Below are positions 7,963 through 16,576 of a stretch of DNA of 64,000 bases, piece by piece; positions within the stretch are counted from its first letter, which is position 1, and each line of letters starts with the position of its first letter. Location: contig NZ_CP052757.1 in NCBI RefSeq assembly GCF_009708005.2, positions 2,604,001 to 2,668,000 of the forward strand, written 5' to 3'. Source of the stretch: Cellulosimicrobium protaetiae. Lineage in GTDB: Bacteria; Actinomycetota; Actinomycetes; Actinomycetales; Cellulomonadaceae. The translations under genes and the position numbers were made by a program. The notes below the pieces were generated by a model. That model ran no database searches. It had not been told where the DNA came from and saw only the letters and a program-made list of their open reading frames with translations.

Positions 7963-9342
7963 ATGACCGCTCCGCACCCGGACTCCCTGGCCAGCGCCCG
8001 TACCCCGGCGAACCTCGACGTCCCCTCCGGCGCGGTGCCGCGGGCGGAGGACGAGGTGGTGCGGATCTGCCGGGAGCTGCTGCGGATCGACACCTCGAAC
8101 TTCGGTGACGGGACGGGGCCGGGGGAGCGGCGCGCGGCGGAGTACGTGATGGGGCTGCTGCACGAGGTCGGGCTCGAGCCGGAGCTGTTCGAGTCGGAGC
8201 CCGGACGGGCGAGCGTCGTCGTGCGCCTGGAGGGCGCGGACCCGACACGGCCCGCGCTCGTGCTGCACGGGCACCTCGACGTGGTGCCCGCGCAGGCGGC
8301 GGACTGGTCGGTCGACCCGTTCGCGGGCGAGGAGATCGACGGCCTGCTGTGGGGCCGCGGCGCCGTCGACATGAAGGACATGGACGCGATGATCCTCGCG
8401 GTCGTGCGGCAGATGGCGCGCGAGGGGCGCAAGCCCGCGCGCGACGTCGTCGTCGCGTTCTTCGCCGACGAGGAGGCGGGCGGCGTGTACGGGGCGCGCT
8501 ACGCCGTCGACCACCGACCCGAGCTGTTCGAGGGCGCGACCGAGGCGATCAGCGAGGTCGGCGGCTTCTCCGTCGAGGTGGGCGGACGCCGCGCGTACCT
8601 GCTCCAGACGGCGGAGAAGGGCATCGCGTGGCTGCGCCTCGTCGCGGAAGGGCGGGCCGGGCACGGGTCCCAGGTGAACGAGGACAACGCGGTGACGCGG
8701 CTCGCGGAGGCGGTCGCGCGCATCGGCGCGCACCACTGGCCGAACACGCTCACACCGACGGTCGACAAGCTGCTGCGCGGCGTCGCGGACCTCACGGGGC
8801 TCCGGTACGACCCGGAGGACCCGGCGTCGGTCGCCGCGCTCGTCGCGGCGCTGGGCCCGGCGTCGCGCTTCGTCGGCGCGACGGTGCGCCACACGTCCAA
8901 CCCGACGCAGCTCACCGCCGGGTACAAGGCGAACGTCATCCCGGGCCGGGCGGAGGCGGCGATCGACGCGCGCCTGCTCCCCGGTCACGAGGAGGAGGGG
9001 TTCGCGACGCTGCGAGCGCTCGCGGGCGAGCACGTGCGGGTCGAGGAGATCCACCGCGACATCGCGCTCGAGGTGCCGTTCGAGGGCGACCTGGTCGACG
9101 CGATGGTGGACTCGCTGCTCGCCGAGGATCCCGAGGCGACCGTGCTGCCGTACACGCTGTCGGGCGGCACGGACAACAAGTCGCTCGCGCGCCTCGGCAT
9201 CACGGGCTACGGCTTCGCGCCGCTGCGCCTGCCCGGGGACCTCGACTTCTCCGGCATGTTCCACGGGGTCGACGAGCGCGTCCCGGTCGACTCGCTGCGG
9301 TTCGGCGTGCGCGTCCTGGACCGGCTGCTGCGCACCTGCTGA
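7963..9342 (+). CDS. M20/M25/M40 family dizinc peptidase
   Basis: Cytosolic dipeptidase or carboxypeptidase of 459 residues, the DapE/ArgE/PepV superfamily. The metal-binding residues are visible: His in HGHLDVVP, the bridging Asp in DMKDMDAM, and the Glu pair in FFADEEAGG, which includes the general base. The lid domain follows with GRAGHGSQ and NPTQLTAGYKANVIPG. The last metal-ligand region is SGGTDNKSLARLG. A close relative sits in the same core block in other actinobacteria, next to the DUF5703 protein. The substrate is not evident; peptides or N-acyl amino acids are possible. It converges with the fructosamine-kinase-like gene, 15 bases apart. Confidence 0.93.
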   Translation: MTAPHPDSLASARTPANLDVPSGAVPRAEDEVVRICRELLRIDTSNFGDGTGPGERRAAEYVMGLLHEVGLEPELFESEPGRASVVVRLEGADPTRPALVLHGHLDVVPAQAADWSVDPFAGEEIDGLLWGRGAVDMKDMDAMILAVVRQMAREGRKPARDVVVAFFADEEAGGVYGARYAVDHRPELFEGATEAISEVGGFSVEVGGRRAYLLQTAEKGIAWLRLVAEGRAGHGSQVNEDNAVTRLAEAVARIGAHHWPNTLTPTVDKLLRGVADLTGLRYDPEDPASVAALVAALGPASRFVGATVRHTSNPTQLTAGYKANVIPGRAEAAIDARLLPGHEEEGFATLRALAGEHVRVEEIHRDIALEVPFEGDLVDAMVDSLLAEDPEATVLPYTLSGGTDNKSLARLGITGYGFAPLRLPGDLDFSGMFHGVDERVPVDSLRFGVRVLDRLLRTC

Positions 9343-9357
9343 CGTGGCGCGGCCCGG

Positions 9358-10218
9358 TCAGGCGTCGCCGAGCAGCGCCCGGACCGACGATCGGAGCTGC
9401 GCGCGGTACCCGCCGCCGAACAGCACCGCGTGCACGGCGACCGGGTACACCTGGTGCAGCGCGACCCGGTGGCGCCACCCGCGCGCGAGCGGGTGCGCGT
9501 CGTCGTACCCGGCGACGATCTCGTCGAGGTAGGGCGCGCCGAACAGGGCGAGCATCGCCAGGTCGGCCTCGCGGAGCCCGCCGTGCGCGGCGGGGTCGAT
9601 GAGCACCGCCTCGACGCCGCTCGGACGCCCGCCCGGGCCGGGGCCCTGCGGGGACCACAGCACGTTGCCCGACCACAGGTCGCCGTGCACGCGCGCGGGG
9701 GCGTCGTCGTGCGCGGGCCGGGCGAGGTCCGCAAGGCTGCCGCCGAGCCGCTCGAGCAGGTGCACGTCGTCGGCGTCGAGGGCGCCGCGGTCCCGGCCCT
9801 GCCGCGCGACGGGGAGCAGCCGTGCCTCGGCGTAGAAGGTCGGCCAGTCGGGCCAGGAACCCGTCGGCATCGGCAGCGGGTCGTCGAGCGGACCGAAGAA
9901 CCCGTCGCCCGTCCACCCTGGTGGCGACGCGCCCCACGCGGGGGCGCCGGCGTCGTGCACGACGGCGAGCGCCCGGCCGAACGCGTACGCCGCCTCGGGC
10001 GTCGGCGCGGCGGGCGGGACGCGTTCGAGGTCGAGGCGTGTCGGACTCACGTCGAGGACACGGGCGACGCGGGAGCCGCCCGCGACGCCGAGCCAGGCGA
10101 GCCCCGCGGCCTCGCACGCGAAGAACCCCGGGGGCGCGTCGGCGCGCGACTTCGTGAAGACGCCCGCCGACGGCGTGCGCTCGGCGCCGACCTCGTGACC
10201 GCGCGCCGACCTGCTCAC
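9358..10218 (-). CDS. Fructosamine kinase / protein-ribulosamine 3-kinase family protein
   Basis: Small-molecule kinase of 286 residues with the protein-kinase-like fold. The family phosphorylates fructosamines or ribulosamines on glycated proteins and amino acids, which makes the adduct unstable and so repairs glycation. The catalytic loop VHGDLWSGNVLW and the metal-binding DPAAHGGLREADLAML are canonical. The N-terminal KSRADAPPGFFACEAAGLAWL carries the nucleotide-binding Lys and Glu. It starts with GTG. It lies between the M20 peptidase, which it meets tail to tail, and the DUF5703 gene. A function in glycation repair is inferred from the family. Confidence 0.88.
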   Translation of the reverse strand: MSRSARGHEVGAERTPSAGVFTKSRADAPPGFFACEAAGLAWLGVAGGSRVARVLDVSPTRLDLERVPPAAPTPEAAYAFGRALAVVHDAGAPAWGASPPGWTGDGFFGPLDDPLPMPTGSWPDWPTFYAEARLLPVARQGRDRGALDADDVHLLERLGGSLADLARPAHDDAPARVHGDLWSGNVLWSPQGPGPGGRPSGVEAVLIDPAAHGGLREADLAMLALFGAPYLDEIVAGYDDAHPLARGWRHRVALHQVYPVAVHAVLFGGGYRAQLRSSVRALLGDA

Positions 10219-10254
10219 GGGAACGGGTTCACGGGGTCGGGCCCACGAGGGAGC

Positions 10255-10560
10255 TCACAGGGTCGAGCTGACCCGGATGATCTTGCGGCGCAGCCAGACG
10301 CGGCGCTCGCCCCCGACGTAGAGCCGCGTCCGGGCGAGCTCCCAGCGCCCGTACTCGGCCTCGTCCGTGAGCAACCGGCTCGCGTCCGACCGGCTCGTGG
10401 AGCGGTCGATCGTCAGGACGCGGTACTCGTACTGCCCGCCGTGCGCGGCCCATCCGGACCGCCGGCGTGACGTCGGCCTCTCCTCCACGCGCCACCGTCC
10501 TCTCTCGCCTGTCTCGGTCGTCGGCCGGGCAGGAGAACCTGCCCGACTAACGAGTGCCAT
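10255..10560 (-). CDS. DUF5703 family protein
   Basis: Short conserved actinobacterial protein of 101 residues with no known function. The conserved core is residues 43-101, with YEYRVLTIDRSTSRSDASRL and EYGRWELARTRLY, ending in a basic stretch WLRRKIIRV. The first 40 residues are low complexity and could be an over-extended start. The ATG chosen has AGAGGGG four bases upstream. Its TACCCT -10 (10585-10590, minus) abuts the plus-strand -10 of the divergent acidic protein, so the two promoters share about 13 bases. The basic, compact C-terminal region suggests nucleic acid or protein binding, but that is only a guess. Confidence 0.8.
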   Translation of the reverse strand: MALVSRAGSPARPTTETGERGRWRVEERPTSRRRSGWAAHGGQYEYRVLTIDRSTSRSDASRLLTDEAEYGRWELARTRLYVGGERRVWLRRKIIRVSSTL

Positions 10561-10577
10561 TGTGCCCCTCTCGGCGC

Positions 10578-10590
10578 TACCGTCAGGGTA
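10578..10590. promoter_or_regulatory. Overlapping divergent -10 elements
   Basis: TACCGT (10578-10583, plus) ends six bases before the ATG at 10590. TACCCT (minus, 10585-10590) serves the DUF5703 gene. Transcription from one should interfere with the other. Confidence 0.55.
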
Positions 10591-10916
10591 TGACCGCTGA
10601 CCCGCGTGCCGCGCTCGACCGGTTCATCGCCGCGCTCGAGGCCCACTACAACGCCGTCGCCGCACGCCGCGGGGAGGACGACCCTGCCGTCGACGACGCC
10701 TACTACGTGCTCGCGGACGCCTTCGAGGTCTACGACGAGGCGCTCGGCCAGGTCCACGGGGAGGCGACGCCCTTCTACCTCGCGGAGGAGGACGACGACG
10801 AGGACGAGGACGACGAGGAGGACGAGGAGGACGAGGACGCGCTCGACGACGACCTCGACGACACCCTCGACGACGACGTCCTCACCGGCGAGCTGGAGAC
10901 CGACGGCGCGCGCTGA
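10590..10916 (+). CDS. Small protein with extreme acidic tail (annotated in relatives as primosomal-like)
   Basis: A 108-residue protein. Residues 1-65 form a compact helical domain (ALDRFIAALEAHYNAVAARR and DAYYVLADAFEVYDEAL). Residues 66-100 are almost wholly Asp and Glu, with a run of over 15 acidic residues, and must be disordered. I recognise the helical part as a conserved actinobacterial family with no established function; the name primosomal protein appears in some annotations without, to my knowledge, experimental support. An acidic tail can mimic DNA or bind basic proteins. The start fits a leaderless transcript. Confidence 0.8.
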   Translation: MTADPRAALDRFIAALEAHYNAVAARRGEDDPAVDDAYYVLADAFEVYDEALGQVHGEATPFYLAEEDDDEDEDDEEDEEDEDALDDDLDDTLDDDVLTGELETDGAR

Positions 10917-10925
10917 GCGGCCCGG

Positions 10926-11894
10926 TCACCACCGCTCGGGGTATCCGACGTCGAGGTCGCTCACGTCGTCGAGCGCCGCGCGGACGGCGTCGGGAAGCTC
11001 GAGGTCGGTCGCCGCGAGCGACGTGCGGAGCTGGGCCGGGGTCCGCGCGCCCACGATCGCGCTCGCGACGGTGGGGCGTCCCAGGAGCCACGACAGCGCG
11101 ACGTCGAGCGGGGCGCGGCCGAGGCCGTCGGCCGCGGTGACGACGGCCTCGACGATCCCGGACGAGGACTGGTCCAGGTAGGGCTCGACGAACGCGGCGA
11201 GGTGCGGCGACGCGCCGCGCGAGTCCGCCGGCAGCGAGCGGCGGTACTTGCCCGTGAGCACGCCCCTGCCCAGCGGGGACCAGGCGAGCAGGCCGAGGCC
11301 GAGCGACTCGGCAGCCGGCACGACCTCCCGCTCCGCGCCGCGCTGGAGCAGCGAGTACTCGAGCTCGACCGCGGCGAGGCCCACGTCGTCGGCGCCGCCG
11401 AGCAGGGTCGCGGCCCGCGCCGTCGCCCACGCAGGGTGGTTGGACAGGCCGACGTACCGTGCCCGACCGGACGTCACGGCGTGCCGCAGCGCGGAGAGCG
11501 TCTCCGTGAACGGGGTGCGCGGGTCGGGCGCGTGCACGAGGAACAGGTCGACGTGGTCGGTGCCCAGGCGCGACAGCGAGTCGTCCAGCGAGTCGAGCAG
11601 CGCCCCGCGGGACGCGTCGACGACGGGGCCCTGCGCGGTGTGGCGCACGCCCGCCTTGGTGCACAGGAGCACGTCGCGCCGGTCGACCTTCGTCCCCAGG
11701 AGCGACCCGAGCAGGGACTCGGCGTCCCCGTCGGCGTACGAGGCGGCGGTGTCGACGAGGGTCCCGCCCGCGTCGACGAAGTCGCGCAGCTGCTCGGCGG
11801 CGTCGAGCTCGTCCGTGTCCCGGGCCCACGTCATGGTGCCGAGACCGAGCTCGGACACGCGCAGTCCGGTGCTGCCGAGGTGGCGGTGTTCCAT
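10926..11894 (-). CDS. Aldo/keto reductase
   Basis: NAD(P)H-dependent oxidoreductase of 322 residues with the (beta/alpha)8 AKR fold. The catalytic tetrad is visible: Asp and Tyr in DTAASYADG, Lys in LLCTKAGVR and His in LFLVHAPD. Cofactor-binding residues are near SAIVGARTPAQL in the C-terminal part. The start at 11894 (MEHRHLGSTGLRVSELGLGT) is the classical AKR N-terminus and has TACCCT eight bases upstream; the longer frame to 12038 is not needed. It converges with the acidic small protein. The substrate is unknown; relatives act on sugars, steroids and aldehydes. Confidence 0.93.
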   Translation of the reverse strand: MEHRHLGSTGLRVSELGLGTMTWARDTDELDAAEQLRDFVDAGGTLVDTAASYADGDAESLLGSLLGTKVDRRDVLLCTKAGVRHTAQGPVVDASRGALLDSLDDSLSRLGTDHVDLFLVHAPDPRTPFTETLSALRHAVTSGRARYVGLSNHPAWATARAATLLGGADDVGLAAVELEYSLLQRGAEREVVPAAESLGLGLLAWSPLGRGVLTGKYRRSLPADSRGASPHLAAFVEPYLDQSSSGIVEAVVTAADGLGRAPLDVALSWLLGRPTVASAIVGARTPAQLRTSLAATDLELPDAVRAALDDVSDLDVGYPERW

Positions 11895-11902
11895 GGGAGC
11901 CG

Positions 11903-11908
11903 AGGGTA
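11903..11908 (-). promoter_or_regulatory. -10 hexamer TACCCT for aldo/keto reductase
   Basis: It ends eight bases before the ATG at 11894 on the minus strand, consistent with a leaderless or near-leaderless transcript. Confidence 0.5.
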
Positions 11909-12089
11909 CCGGCGCACCCTGGCGCGCGACCGTCGGGGCGCGCGGCGGGCGCCCGGGAGAGGCGAGGTTCACCCGGGCGACGGGTCCGCCGGCCAGACGC
12001 GCGGGGCGGTGTTCACCGGCTCGTCGCACGGCGTTCATCCCGGTGCGCCGACCCGCCGACGGGGTGCCGGAGAGGTCCGCGGGAGGGGG

Positions 12090-12095
12090 TATCGT
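12090..12095 (+). promoter_or_regulatory. -10 hexamer TATCGT for uppP
   Basis: It ends eight bases before the GTG start at 12104. Confidence 0.55.
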
Positions 12096-12103
12096 GACCG
12101 CTC

Positions 12104-12979
12104 GTGAACGCGTGGGAAGCCGTCCTCCTCGGCCTGGTCCAGGGCCTGACCGAGTTCCTCCCGATCTCCTCGAGCGCGCACCTGCGCATCGTGGGCGAGC
12201 TCATCGGCTCGCAGGATCCCGGTGCCGCCTTCACGGCGATCACCCAGATCGGGACCGAGACGGCGGTCCTGCTGTACTTCCGCCGCGACATCGCCCGCAT
12301 CTGCGCGGCGTGGTGGCGCTCGGTGCGGGGCGAGCACGGCACGGACTGGAAGGCGCGCCTCGGCAAGCACGACCACGACGCCGCGATGGCCTGGTACATT
12401 GCCCTCGGCTCGGTCCCGATCGTCGTGCTCGGCCTGCTGTTCCAGGACGCGATCGAGAACACGTTCCGCAACCTCTACCTCACGGCCCTCATGCTCGCCG
12501 TCTTCGCGCTCCTGCTCGGGTGGGCCGACCGGGTCGGTGCCAAGCGCCGCTCGCTGCGCGAGCTCTCGCCCGGCCAGGCCGTCGCTTTCGGCTTCGCGCA
12601 GGCCCTCGCGCTCGTCCCGGGCGTCTCGCGGTCGGGCGGGACGATCACGGCCGGTCTCCTCATGGGCTTCACGCGCGAGGCCGCGGCGCGCTACTCGTTC
12701 CTGCTCGCGATCCCCGCGGTCATGGGCTCGGGCTTCTACCAGCTCTTCAAGTCCGCGGAGGAGCCGGCGCCCGGCGCGCCCGGCGCGGGCGCGACGCTCA
12801 TCGCCACGCTCGTCGCGTTCGTCGTCGGGTACTTCGTCATCATCGCGTTCCTCAAGATCGTCTCGACCTTCAGCTACACGCCGTTCGTGGTCTACCGCCT
12901 GGTGCTCGCCGCGCTCGTCGTGCTGCTCCTGCTCACCGGCGTGCTCGAGCCGGGCGGGGCGACCGCGTCGACCCCGTGA
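12104..12979 (+). CDS. uppP: Undecaprenyl-diphosphatase UppP (BacA family)
   Basis: Integral membrane phosphatase that recycles undecaprenyl pyrophosphate to the monophosphate carrier of peptidoglycan and wall polymers; it also gives low-level bacitracin resistance. The 291 residues contain the two hallmark motifs: [15 protein letters not shown] near the N-terminus (catalytic Glu region) and [15 protein letters not shown] in the middle (catalytic Arg/Ser region). About eight hydrophobic helices span the length. The GTG start lies eight bases after a TATCGT -10. It sits in the conserved mshC-PAC2 block and ends against corA, with hairpins between the two stop codons. Confidence 0.97.
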   Translation: MNAWEAVLLGLVQGLTEFLPISSSAHLRIVGELIGSQDPGAAFTAITQIGTETAVLLYFRRDIARICAAWWRSVRGEHGTDWKARLGKHDHDAAMAWYIALGSVPIVVLGLLFQDAIENTFRNLYLTALMLAVFALLLGWADRVGAKRRSLRELSPGQAVAFGFAQALALVPGVSRSGGTITAGLLMGFTREAAARYSFLLAIPAVMGSGFYQLFKSAEEPAPGAPGAGATLIATLVAFVVGYFVIIAFLKIVSTFSYTPFVVYRLVLAALVVLLLLTGVLEPGGATASTP

Positions 12980-12989
12980 CGACGCCGGA

Positions 12990-13003
12990 CGTCCCGCGGG
13001 ACG
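12990..13003. terminator. Palindrome between uppP and corA, possible bidirectional terminator
   Basis: CGTCCCGCGGGACG is a perfect 14 bp palindrome, followed at 13010-13030 by a second hairpin (CTGCCG and CGGCAG arms). There is no U tract; a role in termination is inferred from its convergent position. Confidence 0.45.
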
Positions 13004-13033
13004 CTCACCCTGCCGGCATCCCTGCGGCAGCCG

Positions 13034-14143
13034 TCAGAGCCAGCCGACGCGCTTGAACACGCGGTAGAGCACGAGGCACCCGCCCGCCATGAGCGCGAGC
13101 GCGAACGGGTACCCGAGCGCCCAGTGCAGCTCGGGCATCGCCCGGAAGTTCATGCCGTAGACGCCCGCGACGATCGTCGGGTAGACGAGGATCGCCGCCC
13201 AGGCCGAGATCTTGCGCATGTCCTCGTTCTGGCGCACCGACACCTGCGACATGTGGACCTGGAGCATGTCCGAGAGCAGGTCGTCGTGCGCGTCGAGGTG
13301 ACGGTCGATCCGCTCCACGGTCGTCACCACCCGTTCGAGCATGCGCCGGTCCACGCCGAGGTGGTGCGGCACGTCGGGGTCGAGGAGCTCGGGCAGCTCC
13401 GCCGAGACCGGCATGAGCGCGCGCCGCGCCTCGGTGATCTCGCGCTTGAGGTCGTAGATGCGCTCGACGGGGTCTTCGCGCTGCTGGTCGAACACGACCC
13501 GCTCGGTGTCCGCGACGGCGTCGCCCAGGCCGAGCTCGACCTGGGACGCCCCGCCCACGATCGCCAGGACGGCGGCCGACACGATCCGCTGGACGGGCGC
13601 CCCGCGCGGGACGCCCGGAGCGGCGAGCTTGTCGAGCATGGCCGCGTGCACGTCGGCGTCGCCCTCCTCGGCTGTGACGACGGTCCCGGGCCCGAGCAGC
13701 GCGGCGAACTGGCCCGTGCGCACCTGACGGTCGGCCTCCGTGAACCAGGCCGTCGGCGTGACGAGCAGGAGCCAGTCCGCGGCGACCCGGCGCACGTGCG
13801 CGAGCGGGCGGTGCGTGCGCCGGGAGAGCTCGTGGCGCACGAGGCCGGGGACCGGGGCGACCTGGGCGGCGGCGTCCAGCACGGCGTCGAGGTCGGCGAC
13901 GCGCGCCCACGTCGCCGGGCCCCGCGCGGCCTCGTGGTCGTCCTGGTCGTCCTGTTCACGGGTCTGTCCGGTGCCGGCGAGCACGTCCGCGAGCACGCCG
14001 ACCTCGACGGTCCGGACCTCGCCTGTCCCCGTGCCGACCGTCCACGCCTCCAGCACGCGGACACCGGGGAGCTGCGGGCCGCCGTCGTCGCCCGCCGCCC
14101 CGTCCGGAGGGGCGCCGACAGGGGGATCGGTGGGCTTCGTCAC
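13034..14143 (-). CDS. CorA family magnesium/divalent metal transporter
   Basis: Inner-membrane ion channel protein of 369 residues. A large N-terminal cytosolic domain (about residues 1-300) ends in the long stalk helix. Two C-terminal transmembrane helices follow, the first ending in the diagnostic GMN motif (VYGMNFRAMPELHW). The loop carries acidic residues that attract the cation, as in CorA. The N-terminus has Asp/Glu/Gly-rich stretches that are probably disordered. The start is GTG; a GACAAT hexamer lies six bases upstream on this strand. The transported ion (Mg, Co or Ni) cannot be told from sequence, and a ZntB-type exporter is a less likely alternative. Confidence 0.92.
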   Translation of the reverse strand: MTKPTDPPVGAPPDGAAGDDGGPQLPGVRVLEAWTVGTGTGEVRTVEVGVLADVLAGTGQTREQDDQDDHEAARGPATWARVADLDAVLDAAAQVAPVPGLVRHELSRRTHRPLAHVRRVAADWLLLVTPTAWFTEADRQVRTGQFAALLGPGTVVTAEEGDADVHAAMLDKLAAPGVPRGAPVQRIVSAAVLAIVGGASQVELGLGDAVADTERVVFDQQREDPVERIYDLKREITEARRALMPVSAELPELLDPDVPHHLGVDRRMLERVVTTVERIDRHLDAHDDLLSDMLQVHMSQVSVRQNEDMRKISAWAAILVYPTIVAGVYGMNFRAMPELHWALGYPFALALMAGGCLVLYRVFKRVGWL

Positions 14144-14271
14144 GTCCGCATTGTCCCGCGCCCCGCACGGACCTGCCCGGGAGCGCGAGATCGCCGTCCG
14201 TGCGCCGGCCGTGCACAGGCACCGTGACGCCCGGGTGCCGGACGACGGTCCGGCACCAGGGCCTCGACGGA

Positions 14272-14277
14272 TAAGGT
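14272..14277 (+). promoter_or_regulatory. -10 hexamer TAAGGT for mshC
   Basis: It ends six bases before the GTG at 14284, predicting a leaderless mshC transcript. Confidence 0.65.
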
Positions 14278-14283
14278 TGGGGC

Positions 14284-15558
14284 GTGCACAGCTGGCCCGC
14301 CCCGCAGATCCCCGAGCTCCCCGGACGAGGCCTCCCGGTCCGGGTGCACGACTCGACGACCCGCGAGCTCGTCGTCGCCGCCCAGGGCGAGGACGCCACG
14401 CTCTACGTGTGCGGCATCACGCCCTACGACGCGACCCACATCGGCCACGCGGCCACCTACGTCGCGTTCGACCTGCTCGTGCGCGCATGGACGGACGCCG
14501 GTCAGCGCGTCCGGTACGCGTCGAACGTCACCGACGTCGACGACCCGCTGCTCGAGCGCGCCGCCGCGACGGGCGTCGACTGGCGTGCGCTCGCCGTCGA
14601 GCAGACCGCGCTCTTCGCGGAGGACATGACGGCGCTCGGCGTCGTGCCGCCGGACGTGTACGAGGGCGCGGTCGAGACGATCCCCGCCGTCGTGGAGGCC
14701 GTGACGCAGCTCCTCGACGCCGGGCTCGCCTACCGCGTCCCCGTCGAGCCCGGCGCGGGCGGCACCGACCCCGGGCTCGGCGACGTCTACGCGGACCTGT
14801 CCGCCGACGCCGGGTTCGGCTCGGTCTCGCGGCTCGCGCGCGACGTCATGCAGCACCTCTTCGCCGAGCGCGGGGGCGACCCCGACCGCGAGGGCAAGAA
14901 GGACGCGCTCGACCCGCTCCTGTGGCGCCGGGAGCGCCCGGGCGAGCCCGCGTGGGACGGCGGCGCGCTCGGCACCGGTCGCCCCGGCTGGCACGTGGAG
15001 TGCGCGGTCATCTCGCGCGACGGCCTCGGCCTGCCGTTCGACGTCCAGGGCGGGGGAGCGGACCTGCTGTTCCCGCACCACGAGATGTCGTCCTCGCACG
15101 ACCGCATGCTCGCGGACGACGGCGCGCCCCGTACGCACGTGCACGCGGGCCTCGTCGCGTACGAGGGCGAGAAGATGAGCAAGTCGCGCGGCAACCTCGT
15201 GCTCGTCTCGAACCTGCGGGCCACGGGCGTCGACCCGATGGCGATCCGTCTCGCGCTGCTCGCGCACCACTACCGCGGCGAGTGGGAGTGGACGGACGAC
15301 GACCTGCCCGCCGGGGTGCGCCGCCTGGAGACGTGGCGCGACGCCGTCTCCGGCAACGGCGGCCCCGACGCCACCGCGACGCTCGCCGCCGTGCGTGCCG
15401 CGCTCGCCGACGACCTCGACGCCCCCGTGGCGCTCGCGGCCGTCGACGCGTGGGCCGCGGAGTCGCTCCGTCCCGGGCGCGACACGTCGGGCGACGACGA
15501 GGGCGCGCCCGGCGTGGTCGCGCGCGCGGTCAACGCGCTCCTGGGCGTCCGTCTCTAG
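14284..15558 (+). CDS. mshC: L-cysteine:1D-myo-inositol 2-amino-2-deoxy-alpha-D-glucopyranoside ligase
   Basis: MshC joins cysteine to glucosaminyl-inositol using ATP, the penultimate step of mycothiol synthesis. It evolved from cysteinyl-tRNA synthetase and keeps its catalytic core: the HIGH-like motif [11 protein letters not shown], zinc ligands in [10 protein letters not shown] and [19 protein letters not shown], and the KMSKS signature at [10 protein letters not shown]. At 424 residues it has the MshC length and lacks the anticodon-binding C-terminal domain of CysS. The N-terminus [15 protein letters not shown] is also typical of MshC. Its presence shows that mycothiol is the main low-molecular-weight thiol. 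Confidence 0.97.
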   Translation: MHSWPAPQIPELPGRGLPVRVHDSTTRELVVAAQGEDATLYVCGITPYDATHIGHAATYVAFDLLVRAWTDAGQRVRYASNVTDVDDPLLERAAATGVDWRALAVEQTALFAEDMTALGVVPPDVYEGAVETIPAVVEAVTQLLDAGLAYRVPVEPGAGGTDPGLGDVYADLSADAGFGSVSRLARDVMQHLFAERGGDPDREGKKDALDPLLWRRERPGEPAWDGGALGTGRPGWHVECAVISRDGLGLPFDVQGGGADLLFPHHEMSSSHDRMLADDGAPRTHVHAGLVAYEGEKMSKSRGNLVLVSNLRATGVDPMAIRLALLAHHYRGEWEWTDDDLPAGVRRLETWRDAVSGNGGPDATATLAAVRAALADDLDAPVALAAVDAWAAESLRPGRDTSGDDEGAPGVVARAVNALLGVRL

Positions 15559-15571
15559 CCGACACCCACGG

Positions 15572-16438
15572 TCAGACGGTCGGGCCCTTGCCCGGGTTGC
15601 CGCGGTCGCGGCGGCGCAGGTAGCGCTCGAACTCGCGCGCGATCGCCTCGCCGCTCGCCTCGGGCAGCTCGGCGGTGTCCTTCGCCTCCTCGAGCTGCTG
15701 GACGTACTCGGCGATCTCGGCGTCCTCCGCGGCGAGCTCGTCGACGCCGTGCTGCCACGCCTCGGCGTCCTCGGGCAGGTCGCCCAGCGGGATCGGCTCG
15801 GACAGGAGCTCCTCGATGCGCGCGAGGATCGCGAGCGTCGCCTTGGGCGACGGGGGGTGTGCCACGTAGTGCGGCACGGCCGCCCAGAGCGACACGGACT
15901 GCAGCCCACGCTCAGCAGCGGCGTGCTGGAGCACCCCGACGATGCCCGTCGGTCCCTCGTACGTGCTCGGCTCGACGTCGAGCACCGCCTGCAGCCCGAC
16001 GCTCTCCGACGTGGCCGTCATGGGGATGGGCCGCGTGTGCGGGACGTCGGCGAGCAGCGCGCCGAGCGTGACGACCGTGCGCACGTCGTGCTCCTCCGCG
16101 AGGTCGAGCAGCTCGCGGCAGTAGCTACGCCAGCGCATCGACGGCTCGATGCCGTGCACGAGCACGACCCGTCGCCCGGTGGGCGACAGGACCGCGGAGG
16201 CGATCGTCGTGGTCGGCCACGTGATCTCCCGGCGGCCGTCGTCGTCGGTCGTGACGACGGGGCGGTTCACCTGGAAGTCGTGGTACTCCTCCGGGTCGAG
16301 CTCGTCGACGTCCTCCGCGCCCCACACCTCGTGCAGGTGCTGGAGGGCGGCCGTGGCGGCACTCCCCGCGTCGTTCCAGCCCTCGAACGCCGCGATCATC
16401 ACGGTCTGCCGGGTGCCCTCGGTCGCGTTCTCGGTCAT
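15572..16438 (-). CDS. PAC2 family protein
   Basis: A 288-residue member of the PAC2 family, named after a eukaryotic proteasome assembly chaperone. The N-terminal AAFEGWNDAGSAATAAL is the family signature, followed by PTGRRVVLVHGIEPSMRWR and a TLGALLADVPHTRP strand-loop. The C-terminal 80 residues are acidic and helical and end in the basic RYLRRRDRGNPGKGP. Many actinobacteria have such a gene beside mshC. A role in proteasome assembly has not been shown in bacteria to my knowledge, but the Pup-proteasome locus lies only 10 kb away. It is transcribed towards mshC, with a TAGGCT -10 six bases before its ATG. Confidence 0.93.
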   Translation of the reverse strand: MTENATEGTRQTVMIAAFEGWNDAGSAATAALQHLHEVWGAEDVDELDPEEYHDFQVNRPVVTTDDDGRREITWPTTTIASAVLSPTGRRVVLVHGIEPSMRWRSYCRELLDLAEEHDVRTVVTLGALLADVPHTRPIPMTATSESVGLQAVLDVEPSTYEGPTGIVGVLQHAAAERGLQSVSLWAAVPHYVAHPPSPKATLAILARIEELLSEPIPLGDLPEDAEAWQHGVDELAAEDAEIAEYVQQLEEAKDTAELPEASGEAIAREFERYLRRRDRGNPGKGPTV

Positions 16439-16444
16439 CGCCCC

Positions 16445-16450
16445 AGCCTA
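16445..16450 (-). promoter_or_regulatory. -10 hexamer TAGGCT for the PAC2 gene
   Basis: It ends six bases before the ATG at 16438 on the minus strand. A TAGGGT on the plus strand at 16504-16509 probably serves the divergent HAD gene. Confidence 0.6.
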
Positions 16451-16576
16451 TGCGGCGAGGCCCGGCGAGGGCGGAGCGGGTTCGCGCGTGGCGTAGCGCC
16501 ACGTAGGGTGGAGGTGCCGGGTGCACCGCGCCGTGCCCCGCCCGGACCCCCCACCCCTCGTCCTTGGAGCCATGCC

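Noticed and set aside
7508-8108. Open frames across the repeat island (152 and 205 residues)
   Set aside because: They exist only because the repeat period (21) is divisible by three and stops are rare in GC-rich DNA; the translations are repetitive and run into the M20 gene in the wrong frame.
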